Shown: positions 51,301 to 54,017, numbered from the stretch's first letter. The stretch: DNA of 64,000 bases from Luidia sarsii (GCA_949987565.1 OX465101.1:20451624-20515623); one strand, 5' to 3'. A program made the numbers and translations. Notes: generated from the letters alone by a model not told the origin.

Positions 51301-54017
51301 GTCAACAACCTACTCCAGTGTGTCGCCATGTTTCAAAATCAAGGCAACACGAGTGCCAGAGCATGGCTTCACCTCCTAGGACTGATGGCCAGTCTCGTGG
51401 ACCTCGTTCCCTGGTGCCGGCTGTTCATGAGGCCCTTACAGCTACACCTCTTGGCTCATTTCAAACCCAAGAAGGACTCGATCGACCTAAAGATCCCGGC
51501 ATCGCCCATGGTTCTTCAACACCTTGTTTGGTGGTCTATACGAAGCAACCTGACGGCTGGCTCCGCTTTCAAGGTTTTAAAGCACGAGCTGGTGATCACA
51601 ACAGACGCTTCAAACCTCGGCTGGGGGACCTCCCTTCCCCCGAGACAAGCCTAGGGCATTTGGGGTACCAACTTCCAGGGATCGCACATCAACTTCCTCG
51701 AATTACGGGCCATCTTCGAGGCCCTACAACGCTTCCAGCCATTGGTTCACGGCAAGAGAGTGCTGATCCGGTCAGACAATGCAACAGCAGTCGCATATGT
51801 CAACCACCAAGGCGGTACACGCTCCCCTCGGCTGTGTGTCCTGACTTGGCAACTCCTTCACTGGGCAATCAAACACACGGTGCAAATCCGGGCAGAGCAC
51901 ATCCCGGGTGTCGACAACAACTTGGCGGATGTCCTTTCCCGAGGGACAATGCGTCCCACCGAGTGGACACTTAAGCCAGAGGTGGTCAGAGCATTGTTCC
52001 AGGTTCTCGACAGGCCCCACGTGGATCTCTTTGCGTCACACCTGAATGCCCAGCTCCCTACGTACTGCACGAGATATCCCCACCCTCAGGCCTGGGCAAC
52101 GAACGCCCTACGCATCCCTTGGGAAGGACTTCTGGCATACGCATTCCCTCCCCTGTCTCTAATACAGAGGGTACTGTCCAAAATAGAACAGGAGAGCTGC
52201 CGCGTCCTCCTCGTTGCCCCGTTTTGGCCGAGGCAGTCGTGGTTTCCCCGCGTGGTCAGACTCCTAGTCAACACTTCTCTGATTCTCCCGCTTCGTCCGG
52301 ACATCACACGTCCTGCATCCGGACCCAGCTCATCTGCACCTAACGTGATGGACTCTGTCCAACAGTCATTCCGAGAGGCAGGCCTTTCTCTCGACACTGC
52401 AGCAGCTATGGCCGCCAGGGGCCGTCGGCCGTCTACCAGAAAGATGTACGACAGCCGAATACGATATTTTGACTCGTGGTGCAAGGGACGATCTACTGAT
52501 CCGTTCACGGCACCTGTTTCAGAAGTAGCTGACTTCTTCATGCACCTGTTTCACTCTGGCCTCCTGGTGTCGACAATCCGGTATTATCGCTCGGCCATCG
52601 CTGCAATCCACTGTGGCTTTGGTGATGGCTCATCCCTTTCCGACAACTCGGCAATCCATCTGGCATTCCTCTTAGCTGTTGTAACGTCAAGAAGAGGTTG
52701 CGAGATCAAGGCTCTCTCCATAGCCGATGGTCATATTAGATGGGAGCCTCTTGGTGTACGCCTCATCCCAGGGGTCAGGTTCCTCAACAAAAACCAGACG
52801 CCTTCTTTTCAACCACCGGATATCTTCGTCCCGTCAATCCGGTCACACTCAGCCTCCTCTTCGGATAAACTCTGGTGCCCAGTCCGGGCCCTGAAATGGT
52901 ACATTGATAGGACAAAGGCGATTAGAGGAACAACTTCGCAGCTCCTCATCACCTCTACTAAGCCCTACCACCCAGCCTCAAGAGATACCATAAGTAGATG
53001 GATAGTGTCGGCTATCAAGTTTGGTAATGAGGACTGGGTTTCTGCACCGAATGATCAAAGTAAACGTCACATCCGGGCTCATGACGTTCGGGCTGTGTCT
53101 TCCTTCTGGGCTTACTTCAAGGGGATTTCGATAACAGACATTTGTAAAGCAGCATGCTGGAAATCCCCTTCGACTTTCACTTCTTGCTACCTCAGCGATG
53201 TCTTGCAAGGGGACCACTCCCATGGGCTGGCTGTCCTTGACACAGCAACGCAGTCGACTTTAGGCCGGCCACCCATGCTTGGTCAAGGGACTCATCCAAG
53301 CGACCTTTTGTGAGCCTCTTAACCACCATACTTAAATACATACTTATTTGTCAGGTTACTTATCTTGGTAGTGCGGCCTCGCCGAGCCTACCTCCTTGGT
53401 GCGGTGCTACTCTGCAACTCGTATGGTAATCTGGGTAGGAGAAGGCAGTAGACTCTCCCCCCCCCCCCCCACCTGATGTGGTCCGAGTCTACTACTGATA
53501 CCTACCCAGATTACCAGTCTCCCTCCCTTCCTCCCCACTCGGCTTTGGCACTTAGGCGCTTCGAAAAAGAGGAAGATCATGGCGGCTATGCCGCTAGGCA
53601 TCATGGGAGATGAGGGCACACTACCAGTTGATCAAGAATTTAGCGAATGGCATAATAGTCTAGGGAAATATGCAACTCGTATGGTAATCTGGGTAGGTAT
53701 CAGTAGTAGACTCGGACCACATCAGGTGGGGGGAGAATTTAATGATGGCAGTTCATTGACTGTAAAATCAGTCACTTTATATTTTAAAATCAAAGGTTTG
53801 TTAAGTTCTGCACACTAACTTCATTACCAACACCAAGAAAATCTTCCTTCATTTCATGTTTTTTCTTTCAAATTATGCAGAAACAAGTCAAGGACAGAAG
53901 CCAGCAGTTACTTCTAGACCACCCACGGTTCTGAAGAATTATTTGGAATCCTACAAACAGTTGGGTGTACATGCTGCAGTTTCTACAGACATGGAAGAAA
54001 AATCACAGTCACTTTGA
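288..54017 (+). CDS. Coiled-coil protein gene, C-terminal 422 codons in nine exons (5' end outside window)
   Basis: Nine + strand segments join in a single frame: 288-398, 740-947, 5115-5246, 12122-12260, 14202-14281, 24780-24932, 26867-26969, 43192-43398 and 53881-54017. Each has an AG acceptor and GT donor, and all junction phases agree, giving 422 residues plus TGA. The product is rich in K, E, Q, R and L with heptad-like spacing and almost no hydrophobic stretches, so it is a long coiled coil with a short non-coiled tail ([20 protein letters not shown] near the end). No enzyme motif, signal peptide or membrane segment is seen. I do not recognise the family with certainty; a CCDC-type structural or axonemal protein is possible but unproven. 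Introns run from 341 bp to about 16 kb and hold most of the transposons in the window. The first exon and promoter are not present. Confidence 0.85.
740..947 (+). CDS. Exon 2 in window, coiled-coil gene
   Basis: Acceptor TTAG at 736-739, donor GTAAGT at 948. Its first base completes a Gln codon split with the previous exon, then 69 codons follow, beginning [20 protein letters not shown]. It ends on a codon boundary. Confidence 0.9.
1042..1737. mobile_element. TTAA-type MITE (piggyBac-like, non-autonomous), copy 1
   Basis: A 688-bp element (1046-1733) is flanked by TTAA on both sides. Its ends are inverted: TTAACCACTTTGCGCCGGG at left and the exact complement at right. Exact TTAA duplication with ends starting CC is typical of piggyBac-type transposition. 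No transposase frame is present. It contains a short CA-repeat tract near 1465-1485. A copy in the opposite orientation occurs at 25990-26667 and diverged copies near 22600-23030, 24500-24645 and 55230-55745. Confidence 0.8.
1738..2690. other. Intron sequence, nothing recognised
   Basis: AT-rich intron 2 sequence with short open frames that resemble no known protein. No repeat partner elsewhere in the window was noticed. Confidence 0.4.
2700..3159. repeat. Degenerate repeats of CTCAATCCTCCAAAATCC
   Basis: The motif CTCAATCCTCCAAAATCC or near variants occurs repeatedly here (near 2717, 2780, 2830, 3025, 3098 and 3135) and resumes at about 4305 after the hAT-type insertion. The motif also appears inverted near 4338-4352, so this is an old interspersed tandem repeat split by the insertion. 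Confidence 0.55.
3160..4293. mobile_element. hAT-type non-autonomous element with 8-bp target duplication
   Basis: The element spans 3168-4285 (1118 bp). Its ends are TAAGGCTGGGCA and TGCCCAGCCCTA, a near-perfect terminal inverted repeat. The 8-bp GCTTCAAC lies directly outside both ends (3160-3167 and 4286-4293), a target duplication of the length made by hAT transposases. Subterminal regions repeat GGATACCCG and its complement. The interior has short AT-rich repeats of AAATCGGCAACATCGAT at about 3358-3450 and no transposase frame. Confidence 0.85.
4380..5114. other. Intron 2, 3' part, nothing recognised
   Basis: AT-rich intron sequence with scattered TACATGTA-type motifs. No coding homology, RNA gene or repeat was recognised. 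Confidence 0.4.
5115..5246 (+). CDS. Exon 3 in window, coiled-coil gene
   Basis: Acceptor TGTCAG ending at 5114, donor GTAAAT at 5247. Phase 0 at both ends, 44 codons, beginning [20 protein letters not shown]. Confidence 0.88.
5963..6350. mobile_element. Small MITE, copy 1 of a tandem pair
   Basis: The unit begins TAAAGCCCCTACATAACATT and ends with the near-exact inverted complement, AATGTTGTGTAGGGGCTTTA, giving terminal inverted repeats of about 20-22 bp. The interior is non-coding. The next copy starts at the shared end and aligns along its whole length. Confidence 0.75.
6347..6726. mobile_element. Small MITE, copy 2 of a tandem pair
   Basis: Same orientation and content as the preceding copy (shared interior GCATCCATACGTTGT and CAGCTCAATC), ending AATGTTGTGTATGGGCTTTA. 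The two copies share a few bases at the junction. A third, inverted partial copy lies just beyond DIRS copy A at about 11830-12007. Confidence 0.75.
6942..7078 (+). repeat. DIRS copy A, left terminal inverted repeat
   Basis: From CCTACCCAGATTACCATACG to CTCTTTTTCC this is the inverted match of the right-end repeat at about 11639-11772. It differs from copy B by a small change after GTTGCATATT. About 14 bp outside it (6928-6941) are unique to the left end. Confidence 0.85.
8221..9160 (+). pseudogene. DIRS copy A Gag-like ORF, frameshifted
   Basis: ATG at 8221 is in a good context (ACCACCATGG) and matches the start in copy B. The protein is Ser/Pro/Lys-rich with a basic stretch (SSTKKRKKS) and a conserved block ending near AAEKHKS in copy B. 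Copy A shifts frame several times (for example near 8306 and 8575), loses part of the basic region, and ends at the inverted filler at 9161. As in other DIRS elements this would be the nucleocapsid-like first ORF; the assignment rests on position, not on a recognised fold. Confidence 0.7.
9182..11280 (+). pseudogene. DIRS copy A Pol: RT palm, RNase H, methyltransferase-like region and recombinase, broken
   Basis: Reading begins in the RT palm ([11 protein letters not shown]) with the catalytic YLDD at 9252-9263. RNase H motifs follow ([10 protein letters not shown] and [18 protein letters not shown]), then the region with [20 protein letters not shown] and [13 protein letters not shown], known in DIRS elements as methyltransferase-like. 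The recombinase N-terminal domain ([15 protein letters not shown]) and first catalytic Arg ([11 protein letters not shown]) follow, then the H-x-x-R block (AHDVRAV). Compared with copy B there is an extra A near 10034 that shifts frame, a deletion of about 50-60 codons before RWIVSAIKF, and a 37-bp deletion near 11280 that creates TGA and removes the Tyr-bearing segment. It retains about 60 codons around [12 protein letters not shown] that copy B lacks. Confidence 0.85.
11497..11592 (+). repeat. DIRS copy A internal complementary region
   Basis: This reads as the complement of the element's left end (GCAACTCGTATGG to GGCAGTAGAC) joined to the complement of its right end (TCTCCCCC to ATTACCA). 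In DIRS elements such a region templates circle formation, so the joint at GTAGAC/TCTCCC gives the element ends to within a few bases. Confidence 0.85.
11639..11818 (+). repeat. DIRS copy A right terminal inverted repeat and end
   Basis: GAAAAAGAGGAAGATCATGG to GGTAATCTGGGT is the inverted match of the left repeat. The unique tail runs to GGGAGA at 11818. Copy A carries a small ACAT insertion after CTGGGT and substitutions in the tail. Confidence 0.8.
11825..12007 (-). mobile_element. Small MITE, inverted partial third copy
   Basis: The block containing AGCTGAAATTTTCACAG and GTATGGATGCTATTCTT is the complement of the interior of the MITEs at 5963-6726, and it ends TGTGTAGGGGCTTTAA like their termini. 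The distal part is missing next to the DIRS end. Confidence 0.65.
12122..12260 (+). CDS. Exon 4 in window, coiled-coil gene
   Basis: Acceptor TTCATAG ending at 12121, donor GTAAGT at 12261. 46 codons plus one base, beginning [20 protein letters not shown]. The donor splits a codon completed by the next exon. Confidence 0.88.
12261..12710. other. Intron 4, 5' part, nothing recognised
   Basis: AT-rich intron sequence. It includes a local near-palindrome around 12570-12625 (CTCCATAGACACTCTATGG) but no gene or known repeat. Confidence 0.4.
12790..12845 (-). ncRNA. Degenerate hammerhead-type ribozyme motif at the 3' side of Penelope-like relic 1
   Basis: On the minus strand CTGATGA (12829-12823) is followed by a short helix (GGTT with AACC) and then AAAAC where GAAAC is expected, then ATC. 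Three base pairs of an outer helix (TGC with GCA) flank the core. Hammerheads are known in the terminal repeats of Penelope-like elements, and this one lies just 3' of such an ORF. The core G-to-A change and one unpaired base before helix II make activity doubtful. Confidence 0.5.
12977..13390 (-). pseudogene. Penelope-like element 1, GIY-YIG endonuclease part
   Basis: The frame reads [20 protein letters not shown], then an Arg/Glu/His-rich helix ([10 protein letters not shown]), matching the GIY-YIG endonuclease at the C-terminus of Penelope-like retroelements. The usual YVGETGR is YISETGR here, so a conserved Gly is replaced. The paired Cys residues (IPCNEC) just before the core are as in the family. 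Upstream reverse transcriptase pieces lie in other frames on the same strand. It lies antisense in intron 4 of the coiled-coil gene. Confidence 0.8.
13412..14080 (-). pseudogene. Penelope-like element 1, reverse transcriptase fragment (frameshifted)
   Basis: Reading on the minus strand, homology starts abruptly near 14080 with [16 protein letters not shown], the first RT catalytic motif of Penelope-like elements. [20 protein letters not shown] follows, then, after a shift at a G/C homopolymer (13717-13732), YVDD (13700-13689) and the thumb region ([18 protein letters not shown]). The 5' half of the element is missing. The relic ends about 120 bp before exon 5, leaving the splice acceptor and its T-rich tract intact. 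Confidence 0.85.
14202..14281 (+). CDS. Exon 5 in window, coiled-coil gene
   Basis: Acceptor AACAG ending at 14201 after a T-rich tract, donor GTAAGT at 14282. Two bases complete a Ser codon, then 26 codons follow, starting [20 protein letters not shown]. It lies only about 120 bp downstream of the antisense Penelope-like relic. Being 80 bp long, it is easy to miss without phase checking. Confidence 0.85.
14282..14780. other. Intron 5, 5' part, with a SINE-head fragment
   Basis: Mostly AT-rich intron. On the minus strand around 14610-14665, AAGGGCTGGATAGC matches the tRNA-like head found near 54600 and 62160, so this is a short SINE remnant. Nothing else recognised. Confidence 0.45.
14778..14935 (-). 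mobile_element. Diverged relative of the MITE at 20369-20555
   Basis: TTACCTGTATAG, GGCATTCC, GCGCCCACCCACAGTGC and GGATATAGAC occur in the same order as in the complement of the MITE at 20369-20555. The orientation is opposite and one end is lost. Confidence 0.6.
15110..15618 (+). repeat. GC-rich segment upstream of gypsy integrase, probably part of the same relic
   Basis: The base composition rises sharply compared with the intron. It holds no recognisable RT or protease motif. An inverted repeat CGGGACAGACCG (15154-15165) with its complement at 15191-15202 could form a 12-bp stem. It may be degraded polyprotein or spacer sequence. Confidence 0.35.
15619..17175 (+). pseudogene. Ty3/gypsy-type Pol relic: integrase and C-terminal tail
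   Basis: The frame reads an HHCC-type zinc region ([20 protein letters not shown]) then the integrase core with the three acidic positions: D in [10 protein letters not shown] in [11 protein letters not shown] and E in GNGQTESFN. It is broken by a frameshift near 16270, an in-frame TAA at 16565-16567 and another shift near 16915. After that a tail with [11 protein letters not shown] ends at TAG 17173-17175. RT, RNase H and LTRs were not found, so it is a truncated copy in intron 5. Confidence 0.85.
17176..17765. other. Non-coding stretch after gypsy Pol
   Basis: AT-rich, ending in a purine-rich run (AGTAGGGAAGTTATGGGGA at about 17745) that could be a polypurine tract before an LTR. I could not find a matching LTR, so this may be gypsy 3' non-coding sequence. 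Confidence 0.35.
17768..19660 (-). pseudogene. Non-LTR retrotransposon (LINE) relic, endonuclease end plus RT, antisense
   Basis: On the minus strand, reading from about 19660: a piece of AP-endonuclease ([29 protein letters not shown], then [14 protein letters not shown]), a linker with several frameshifts, and reverse transcriptase. RT motifs are [51 protein letters not shown] and [11 protein letters not shown]. In-frame stops and shifts near 19450, 19130, 18945, 18660 and 18254 make it a pseudogene. I do not assign the clade; the [10 protein letters not shown] motif argues against CR1, whose equivalent ([10 protein letters not shown]) is seen in the LINE at 29132. The 5' part of the endonuclease is missing. 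Confidence 0.8.
19665..20365. other. Intron 5, nothing recognised
   Basis: A 114-codon + strand frame (19875-20219) is hydrophobic but resembles nothing I know and lacks other coding signs. No repeat partner seen. Confidence 0.35.
20369..20555. mobile_element. MITE with 18-bp perfect terminal inverted repeats
   Basis: GAATACTTACCTGTATAG at 20369-20386 is matched exactly by its complement at 20538-20555. With one mismatch the match extends a few bases further out (TGAAC versus TGAAT). The 187-bp interior is non-coding and includes GCGCTAGAGGGCGCT. A diverged copy lies at about 14778-14935. Confidence 0.8.
20560..22350. other. Intron 5, low-complexity and unrecognised sequence
   Basis: A G-run (20588-20601) followed by GGGAGGGGGG and an A-run (about 20618-20628) lies at the start. 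A possible 36-bp phase-0 microexon at 20811-20846 is listed as a finding. About 21600-21800 shares CTATCCTCGAT and similar words with the MITE at 20369, suggesting an old relative. Otherwise nothing recognised. Confidence 0.35.
22355..22475 (+). repeat. TTAA-bordered repeat end, matched inverted at 40640-40755
   Basis: AAGGGGAATGAAACCCAGAG, AATGTTGGCTTATCTGATTG and ACGAGTTTCATAAAGAGGG reappear in the same order on the opposite strand at 40640-40755. Both have a TTTAA-like outer border. It is one end of a transposon family whose other end I could not define. Confidence 0.55.
22590..23035 (-). mobile_element. Diverged TTAA-type MITE copy
   Basis: Contains GACATGCCAACACA, AAGTCCCACAAT-like, CATGTGGCAACTTGCAT and CTGAAAAGAGTCT in the same order as the copy at 25990-26667. 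No intact ends. Confidence 0.6.
23254..24135 (-). pseudogene. Second Ty3/gypsy-type integrase relic, antisense
   Basis: Minus-strand frames read [10 protein letters not shown], then after a shift GQCKRFN, where GQxERFN is expected, so the catalytic Glu position is Lys. [35 protein letters not shown] and [15 protein letters not shown] follow. That order is the integrase C-terminal half and chromo-like linker of Ty3/gypsy elements. A degraded, Glu/Pro-rich tail runs on to about 23254. The N-terminal integrase, RT and LTRs are absent. It is unrelated in position and strand to the relic at 15619. Confidence 0.75.
24490..24645. mobile_element. Short TTAA-type MITE remnant
   Basis: GTGTCTGGATTCGGTGGGCC and GGGGCGAAGTGGTTAAG resemble the GGATTCGGAGGGCC and GCAAAGTGGTTAAA end of the copies at 1046 and 25990. 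It also shares TGCTGTACAGAGGA with the remnant at about 22990. Confidence 0.5.
24780..24932 (+). CDS. Exon 6 in window, coiled-coil gene
   Basis: Acceptor TTCTCAG ending at 24779, donor GTAAGA at 24933. Phase 0 at both ends, 51 codons, beginning [20 protein letters not shown]. Confidence 0.88.
25257..25393 (-). ncRNA. Hammerhead-core and histone-hairpin-like unit 1
   Basis: On the minus strand CTGATGA (25360-25354), a short helix (GGCCA with TGGTT) and GAAACGTC (from 25335) form a hammerhead-type catalytic core. Sixteen bases further, GGTTCTTTTCAGTACC (25314-25299) resembles the histone mRNA stem-loop with one mismatch. The unit is followed by a diverged second copy 137 bp away. No outer helix I is evident and one unpaired base precedes helix II, so cleavage activity is uncertain. 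Confidence 0.5.
25394..25530 (-). ncRNA. Hammerhead-core and histone-hairpin-like unit 2
   Basis: Minus strand: CTGACGA (25496-25490), one unpaired base, a perfect 6-bp helix II (GAGCAG with CTGCTC) and GAAAC (25468-25464). Eleven bases on, GGCTCTTTTCAGAGCC (25452-25437) is an exact match to the canonical metazoan replication-dependent histone stem-loop. Both units start TTGCGRTGACACCATGT on the + strand, showing common descent. Confidence 0.55.
25834..26714. mobile_element. Outer fold-back MITE carrying a nested TTAA-type insertion
   Basis: ATGCCCTTTTTCACACAG at left matches TGTGTGAAAAGGGCAT at right. Inner arms GTTACCCTGGTAATCTCGGGG (one base variant) and CCCCGAGATTACCAGGGTAAC are also inverted. 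The TTAA-type element at 25990-26667 lies almost at the apex of this palindrome. Without it the outer MITE would be about 200 bp. Confidence 0.75.
25986..26671. mobile_element. TTAA-type MITE (piggyBac-like), copy 2, nested
   Basis: Flanked by TTAA at 25986-25989 and 26668-26671. Ends CCACTTCGTGCCGG and CGCAAAGTGG are diverged from copy 1. The interior aligns with 1046-1733 in the opposite orientation (shared CGGAACAATATATTTCTGTG and CAGTCAAAT-type words). Confidence 0.8.
26867..26969 (+). CDS. Exon 7 in window, coiled-coil gene
   Basis: Acceptor TTATAG ending at 26866, donor GTAAGC at 26970. 34 codons plus one base, beginning [20 protein letters not shown]. The next coding exon is about 16 kb downstream. 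Confidence 0.85.
26970..29131. other. Intron 7, 5' part, mostly unrecognised
   Basis: 27085-27150 carries a diverged CTGATGA-bearing motif on the minus strand (TCATCAG at about 27138). 27480-27720 resembles the repeat family near 58860 and 59820 (CATGACCTCATTAA, CCTTTTCCCAACT, AAAGGGCTGTCAC). 28080-28130 is C/A-rich low complexity. Short frames at 28428-28979 are unrecognised. No exon seen. Confidence 0.4.
29132..31621 (+). CDS. CR1-like LINE ORF2 fragment: endonuclease tail plus reverse transcriptase, one open frame of 829 codons
   Basis: The frame is open for 829 codons to TAA 31619-31621. Homology begins around residue 55-65 with the end of an AP-endonuclease ([32 protein letters not shown]), so the ATG at 29132 is probably only the first Met after a 5' truncation. 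RT motifs in order: [58 protein letters not shown] (about residue 452), [13 protein letters not shown] and LFADDCLLY (about 538). A C-terminal region with [14 protein letters not shown] and [16 protein letters not shown] ends [12 protein letters not shown]. These motifs fit the CR1/Jockey group. The absence of stops implies a young insertion. It lies in intron 7 on the sense strand. Confidence 0.85.
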   Translation: MWQQKAKIAHGPGDAATQLLLQVFSFTFPSLRKKMASSQHTLQFTLKVPDLLCSCKVKPTTRENNLLDLVFTSNPTLVKSSISAPGLSDHDIVITDVDTKPFHIHYAPKKCYLYSRANWKNLSEDMDILSKDIGNIQGNGCDVHQMWDQFKSTLLKAIEKHIPYKRRKGNSSPPWFGRTITKLIKRKRRLYRRARNHNKWQAYRCFQKECKKTIRRAEWDYTNKFIQEGLSNNNTKPFWRYIKTRRQDNIGVAPLKSKGTLFNDSASKARILADHFKSVFTHDTDPLNDPPQMTKVIGQQIGRIVIHSAGVAKLLRNLNVNKACGPDNIPNIVLKSCANNIAPGLSVIYQKSLDSGQLPTDWLNANISCVFKKGDKHLAENYRPISLTSVVCKQLEHIIHRQIMAHLEDHNILTHLNHGFRSGFSCETQLNVTADDLLKSFDQKKQVDIAVLDFSKAFDTIPHRKLLHKLHNYGIRGTLHQWLTCFLTQRNMKVVLEGVASQEVPVGSGVPQGTVLGPLLFLCHINDLPDSVASQVRLFADDCLLYRQINSPDDHITLQQDLENLETWAQQWGMRFNANKCSMLSIRNKSTHFYSLNNTILKHVSDIRYLGIHFSSDLKWNLHVSNTTKRANSTLGFLRRNLRNCPPSCRRTAYMALVQSALEYGAVVWDPYSITNIDRLERIQHRAARFITGDYNSRKTGCITEMLRSLKLQPLQVRRKQLRLLLLYKMANGLVTAIPSHLYLTPKKKGRLIRPRKLDGSTSSSSNPIANSIAVSSKCFKASWCNTDQLKNSFFIRTIIDWNHLNENLVQADSVERFRTLLGRGSHSV
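31622..31710 (+). repeat. CR1-like LINE 3' untranslated end with short tandem tail
   Basis: A short 3' UTR ends in ACATACAGATACAGATACAG (31683-31702), a 6-bp repeat of the kind that ends CR1-group LINEs in place of poly(A). Confidence 0.55.
31710..33950. other. Intron 7, middle part, unrecognised
   Basis: Mixed composition with more CpG around 32090-33060. Pyrimidine-rich tracts occur at 33465-33540. The short open frames match nothing I recognise. No exon with correct phase was found. Confidence 0.35.
34070..34215. repeat. ACATGT microsatellite cluster
   Basis: Runs of ACATGT/TACATG with TGTACAGTACTGTACA-like palindromes. Self-complementary along its length, so either strand can fold. Confidence 0.85.
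34290..34500. mobile_element. Fold-back MITE with GCGTTTACACTTG ends
   Basis: GCGTTTACACTTG (34295-34307) is matched by its complement at 34482-34494. The interior alternates GATCAGATCCCGGGATCTG-like palindromes and has a tandem TTTGATCGCCC repeated about four times at 34412-34455. Confidence 0.75.
34501..35250. other. Intron 7, unrecognised
   Basis: AT-rich, then more GC-rich from about 35050 toward the PHD-type frame, where it could be the 5' leader of that relic. No other feature seen. Confidence 0.35.
35255..35555 (+). pseudogene. PHD-finger protein fragment with one frameshift
   Basis: ATG at 35255 lies in CAAGATGGCG, a good initiation context. After an acidic Ser/Asp-rich leader ([14 protein letters not shown]) the frame reads [20 protein letters not shown] and WWHYD, then TGA at 35471. 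Shifting by one base continues [19 protein letters not shown] to TAA 35553-35555. Together these give the C4HC3 pattern of a PHD finger, which binds histone tails in chromatin proteins. The single-base shift before the sixth ligand breaks it. PHD fingers of this type also occur in transposon-borne proteins, which may be the source here, as no host exon phase fits. Confidence 0.7.
35560..38870. other. Intron 7, mostly unrecognised
   Basis: An A-rich run at 36128-36152 could be the poly(A) tail of a retro-insertion that includes the PHD fragment. A frame at 37218-37475 ([28 protein letters not shown]) resembles the tail of transposon-encoded proteins, but I cannot name it. 38600-38770 contains several CTGAGC/GCTCAG words. 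Confidence 0.35.
38880..40755. repeat. Composite repeat region related to 58860-62060 and 22355
   Basis: AGGCGTTTTAAAACTA with ATGTATGGTATCAT occurs at about 38921-38960 and again at about 40588-40623. A near-tandem duplication covers about 39270-39350 and 39398-39505 (CATATCTGTCACCAAATTT and AGAAGAGGTCARATGACATC). 39765-39920 shares TCTACGTCTGTTGTCACAGA and AACCAGAAGAACTACCCTT with about 60210-60305. 39940-40260 is C/T-rich. 40640-40755 is the inverted match of 22355-22475. Confidence 0.6.
40760..41930. other. Intron 7, 3' part, nothing recognised
   Basis: AT-rich sequence with a short direct repeat of ATGCGATTGAATCATGCATCAA near 40964-41003 (two imperfect copies). No gene recognised. Confidence 0.4.
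41935..42745. repeat. 27-bp minisatellite, about 30 copies
   Basis: The unit CACTGGCCTGGGTGCCCATT plus CCCGAAT repeats with substitutions across about 810 bp. As 27 is nine codons, all frames are periodic and several on both strands are open; for example one minus frame repeats MGTQASDSG. That is a by-product of period, not evidence of a gene. Copies near the 3' edge (about 42685-42745) are partial. Confidence 0.95.
42746..43191. other. Intron 7, final part before exon 8
   Basis: AT-rich sequence with a polypyrimidine stretch leading to the acceptor at 43190-43191. Nothing else seen. Confidence 0.5.
43192..43398 (+). CDS. Exon 8 in window, coiled-coil gene
   Basis: Acceptor TTTTCAG ending at 43191, donor GTAAGT at 43399. 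Its first two bases complete an Asp codon, then 68 codons and one base follow, beginning [20 protein letters not shown]. It sits between a 27-bp minisatellite ending about 450 bp upstream and a 50-bp minisatellite starting about 290 bp downstream. Confidence 0.88.
43690..47848. repeat. 50-bp minisatellite, about 83 copies
   Basis: The unit, 50 bp (GGGTTTGAGGGGGACACTGG then GAGTGGATGAGCATGCGAAG then GACACTCGCT), fills about 4.15 kb. A 48-bp variant has ACACGGAG in place of ACACTGGGAG. The repeat has no stop codon in any minus-strand frame, so long open frames of up to 374 codons arise by period alone. Variant units are arranged in longer repeated blocks. The array starts about 290 bp after exon 8 and ends about 40 bp before DIRS copy B. 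Confidence 0.97.
47904..48038 (+). repeat. DIRS copy B left terminal inverted repeat
   Basis: 135 bp matching the complement of 53563-53697 nearly perfectly. The 14 bp before it (GTCTACTGCCTTCT) are unique to the left end and appear again only in complement within the internal complementary region. Confidence 0.9.
48040..49282 (+). other. DIRS copy B 5' leader
   Basis: GC-rich untranslated leader with no clear ORF. A segment with AGCGTGGCAGCAACGGTGGG and ACGAACGGTAGTTCGGTGAG occurs twice in a row (about 48862-48905 and 48941-48984), a local duplication absent from copy A. Confidence 0.6.
49283..50568 (+). pseudogene. DIRS copy B Gag-like ORF with one frameshift
   Basis: ATG 49283 in ACCACCATGG starts [19 protein letters not shown]. 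The N-terminal half is Ser/Pro-rich with a basic tract ([19 protein letters not shown]), likely for nucleic-acid binding or nuclear import. A shift near 49780 leads into the C-terminal half ([20 protein letters not shown] to [10 protein letters not shown]), stop at 50566-50568. Total length is about 428 residues, near the usual size of a DIRS first ORF. The fold is not recognised, so the Gag call rests on position. Confidence 0.7.
50637..53313 (+). pseudogene. DIRS copy B Pol: RT, RNase H, methyltransferase-like region and tyrosine recombinase
   Basis: RT begins with [18 protein letters not shown], shifts frame near 50900, and continues [34 protein letters not shown] and YLDD at 51103-51114. 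RNase H has [10 protein letters not shown], then TAG at 51652-51654 (CTC-to-TAG region; copy A reads TCG), then [18 protein letters not shown] and [16 protein letters not shown]. The methyltransferase-like part has [19 protein letters not shown] and [14 protein letters not shown]. The recombinase keeps Arg ([11 protein letters not shown]), His-x-x-Arg (AHDVRAV) and Tyr (FTSCYLSD, codon 53188-53190), but about 60 codons are missing after AIHCGFGDG. Stop after PSDLL at 53311-53313. Confidence 0.88.
53414..53516 (+). repeat. DIRS copy B internal complementary region
   Basis: Complement of the left end (GCAACTCGTATGG to GGCAGTAGAC) fused to complement of the right end (TCTCCCCC, CACCTGATGTGG to ATTACCA). 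The C-run at the joint is longer than in copy A, as expected from slippage. Confidence 0.88.
53563..53736 (+). repeat. DIRS copy B right terminal inverted repeat and end
   Basis: 135 bp inverted match of the left repeat, then the right-specific tail (TATCAGTAGTAGACTCGG to GGGGAGA), which recurs only in complement in the internal complementary region. Confidence 0.88.
53881..54017 (+). CDS. Terminal coding exon, coiled-coil gene
   Basis: Acceptor ATGCAG ending at 53880, about 145 bp after the right end of DIRS copy B. The exon completes a Glu codon and reads 44 more residues to TGA at 54015-54017. The tail is less charged than the rest ([20 protein letters not shown]). An ATTAAA at 54381-54386 is a possible but unproven poly(A) signal. 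Confidence 0.85.

Larger units (their letters stand above)
47890..53736 (+). mobile_element. DIRS-like tyrosine-recombinase retrotransposon, copy B (near full length)
   Basis: Starts GTCTACTGCC at 47890 and ends GGGGAGA at 53736 (5847 bp). It is flanked by AAGTTTCAAGT-like sequence and ATTTAATG with no obvious target duplication. Inverted repeats of 135 bp lie at 47904-48038 and 53563-53697, and an internal complementary region at 53414-53516. Gag, RT, RNase H, methyltransferase-like region and recombinase are all present in order. Damage is limited to a gag frameshift near 49780, a shift near 50900, a TAG at 51652-51654 and a deletion of about 60 codons in the recombinase. It lies in intron 8 of the coiled-coil gene on the sense strand. 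Confidence 0.92.
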
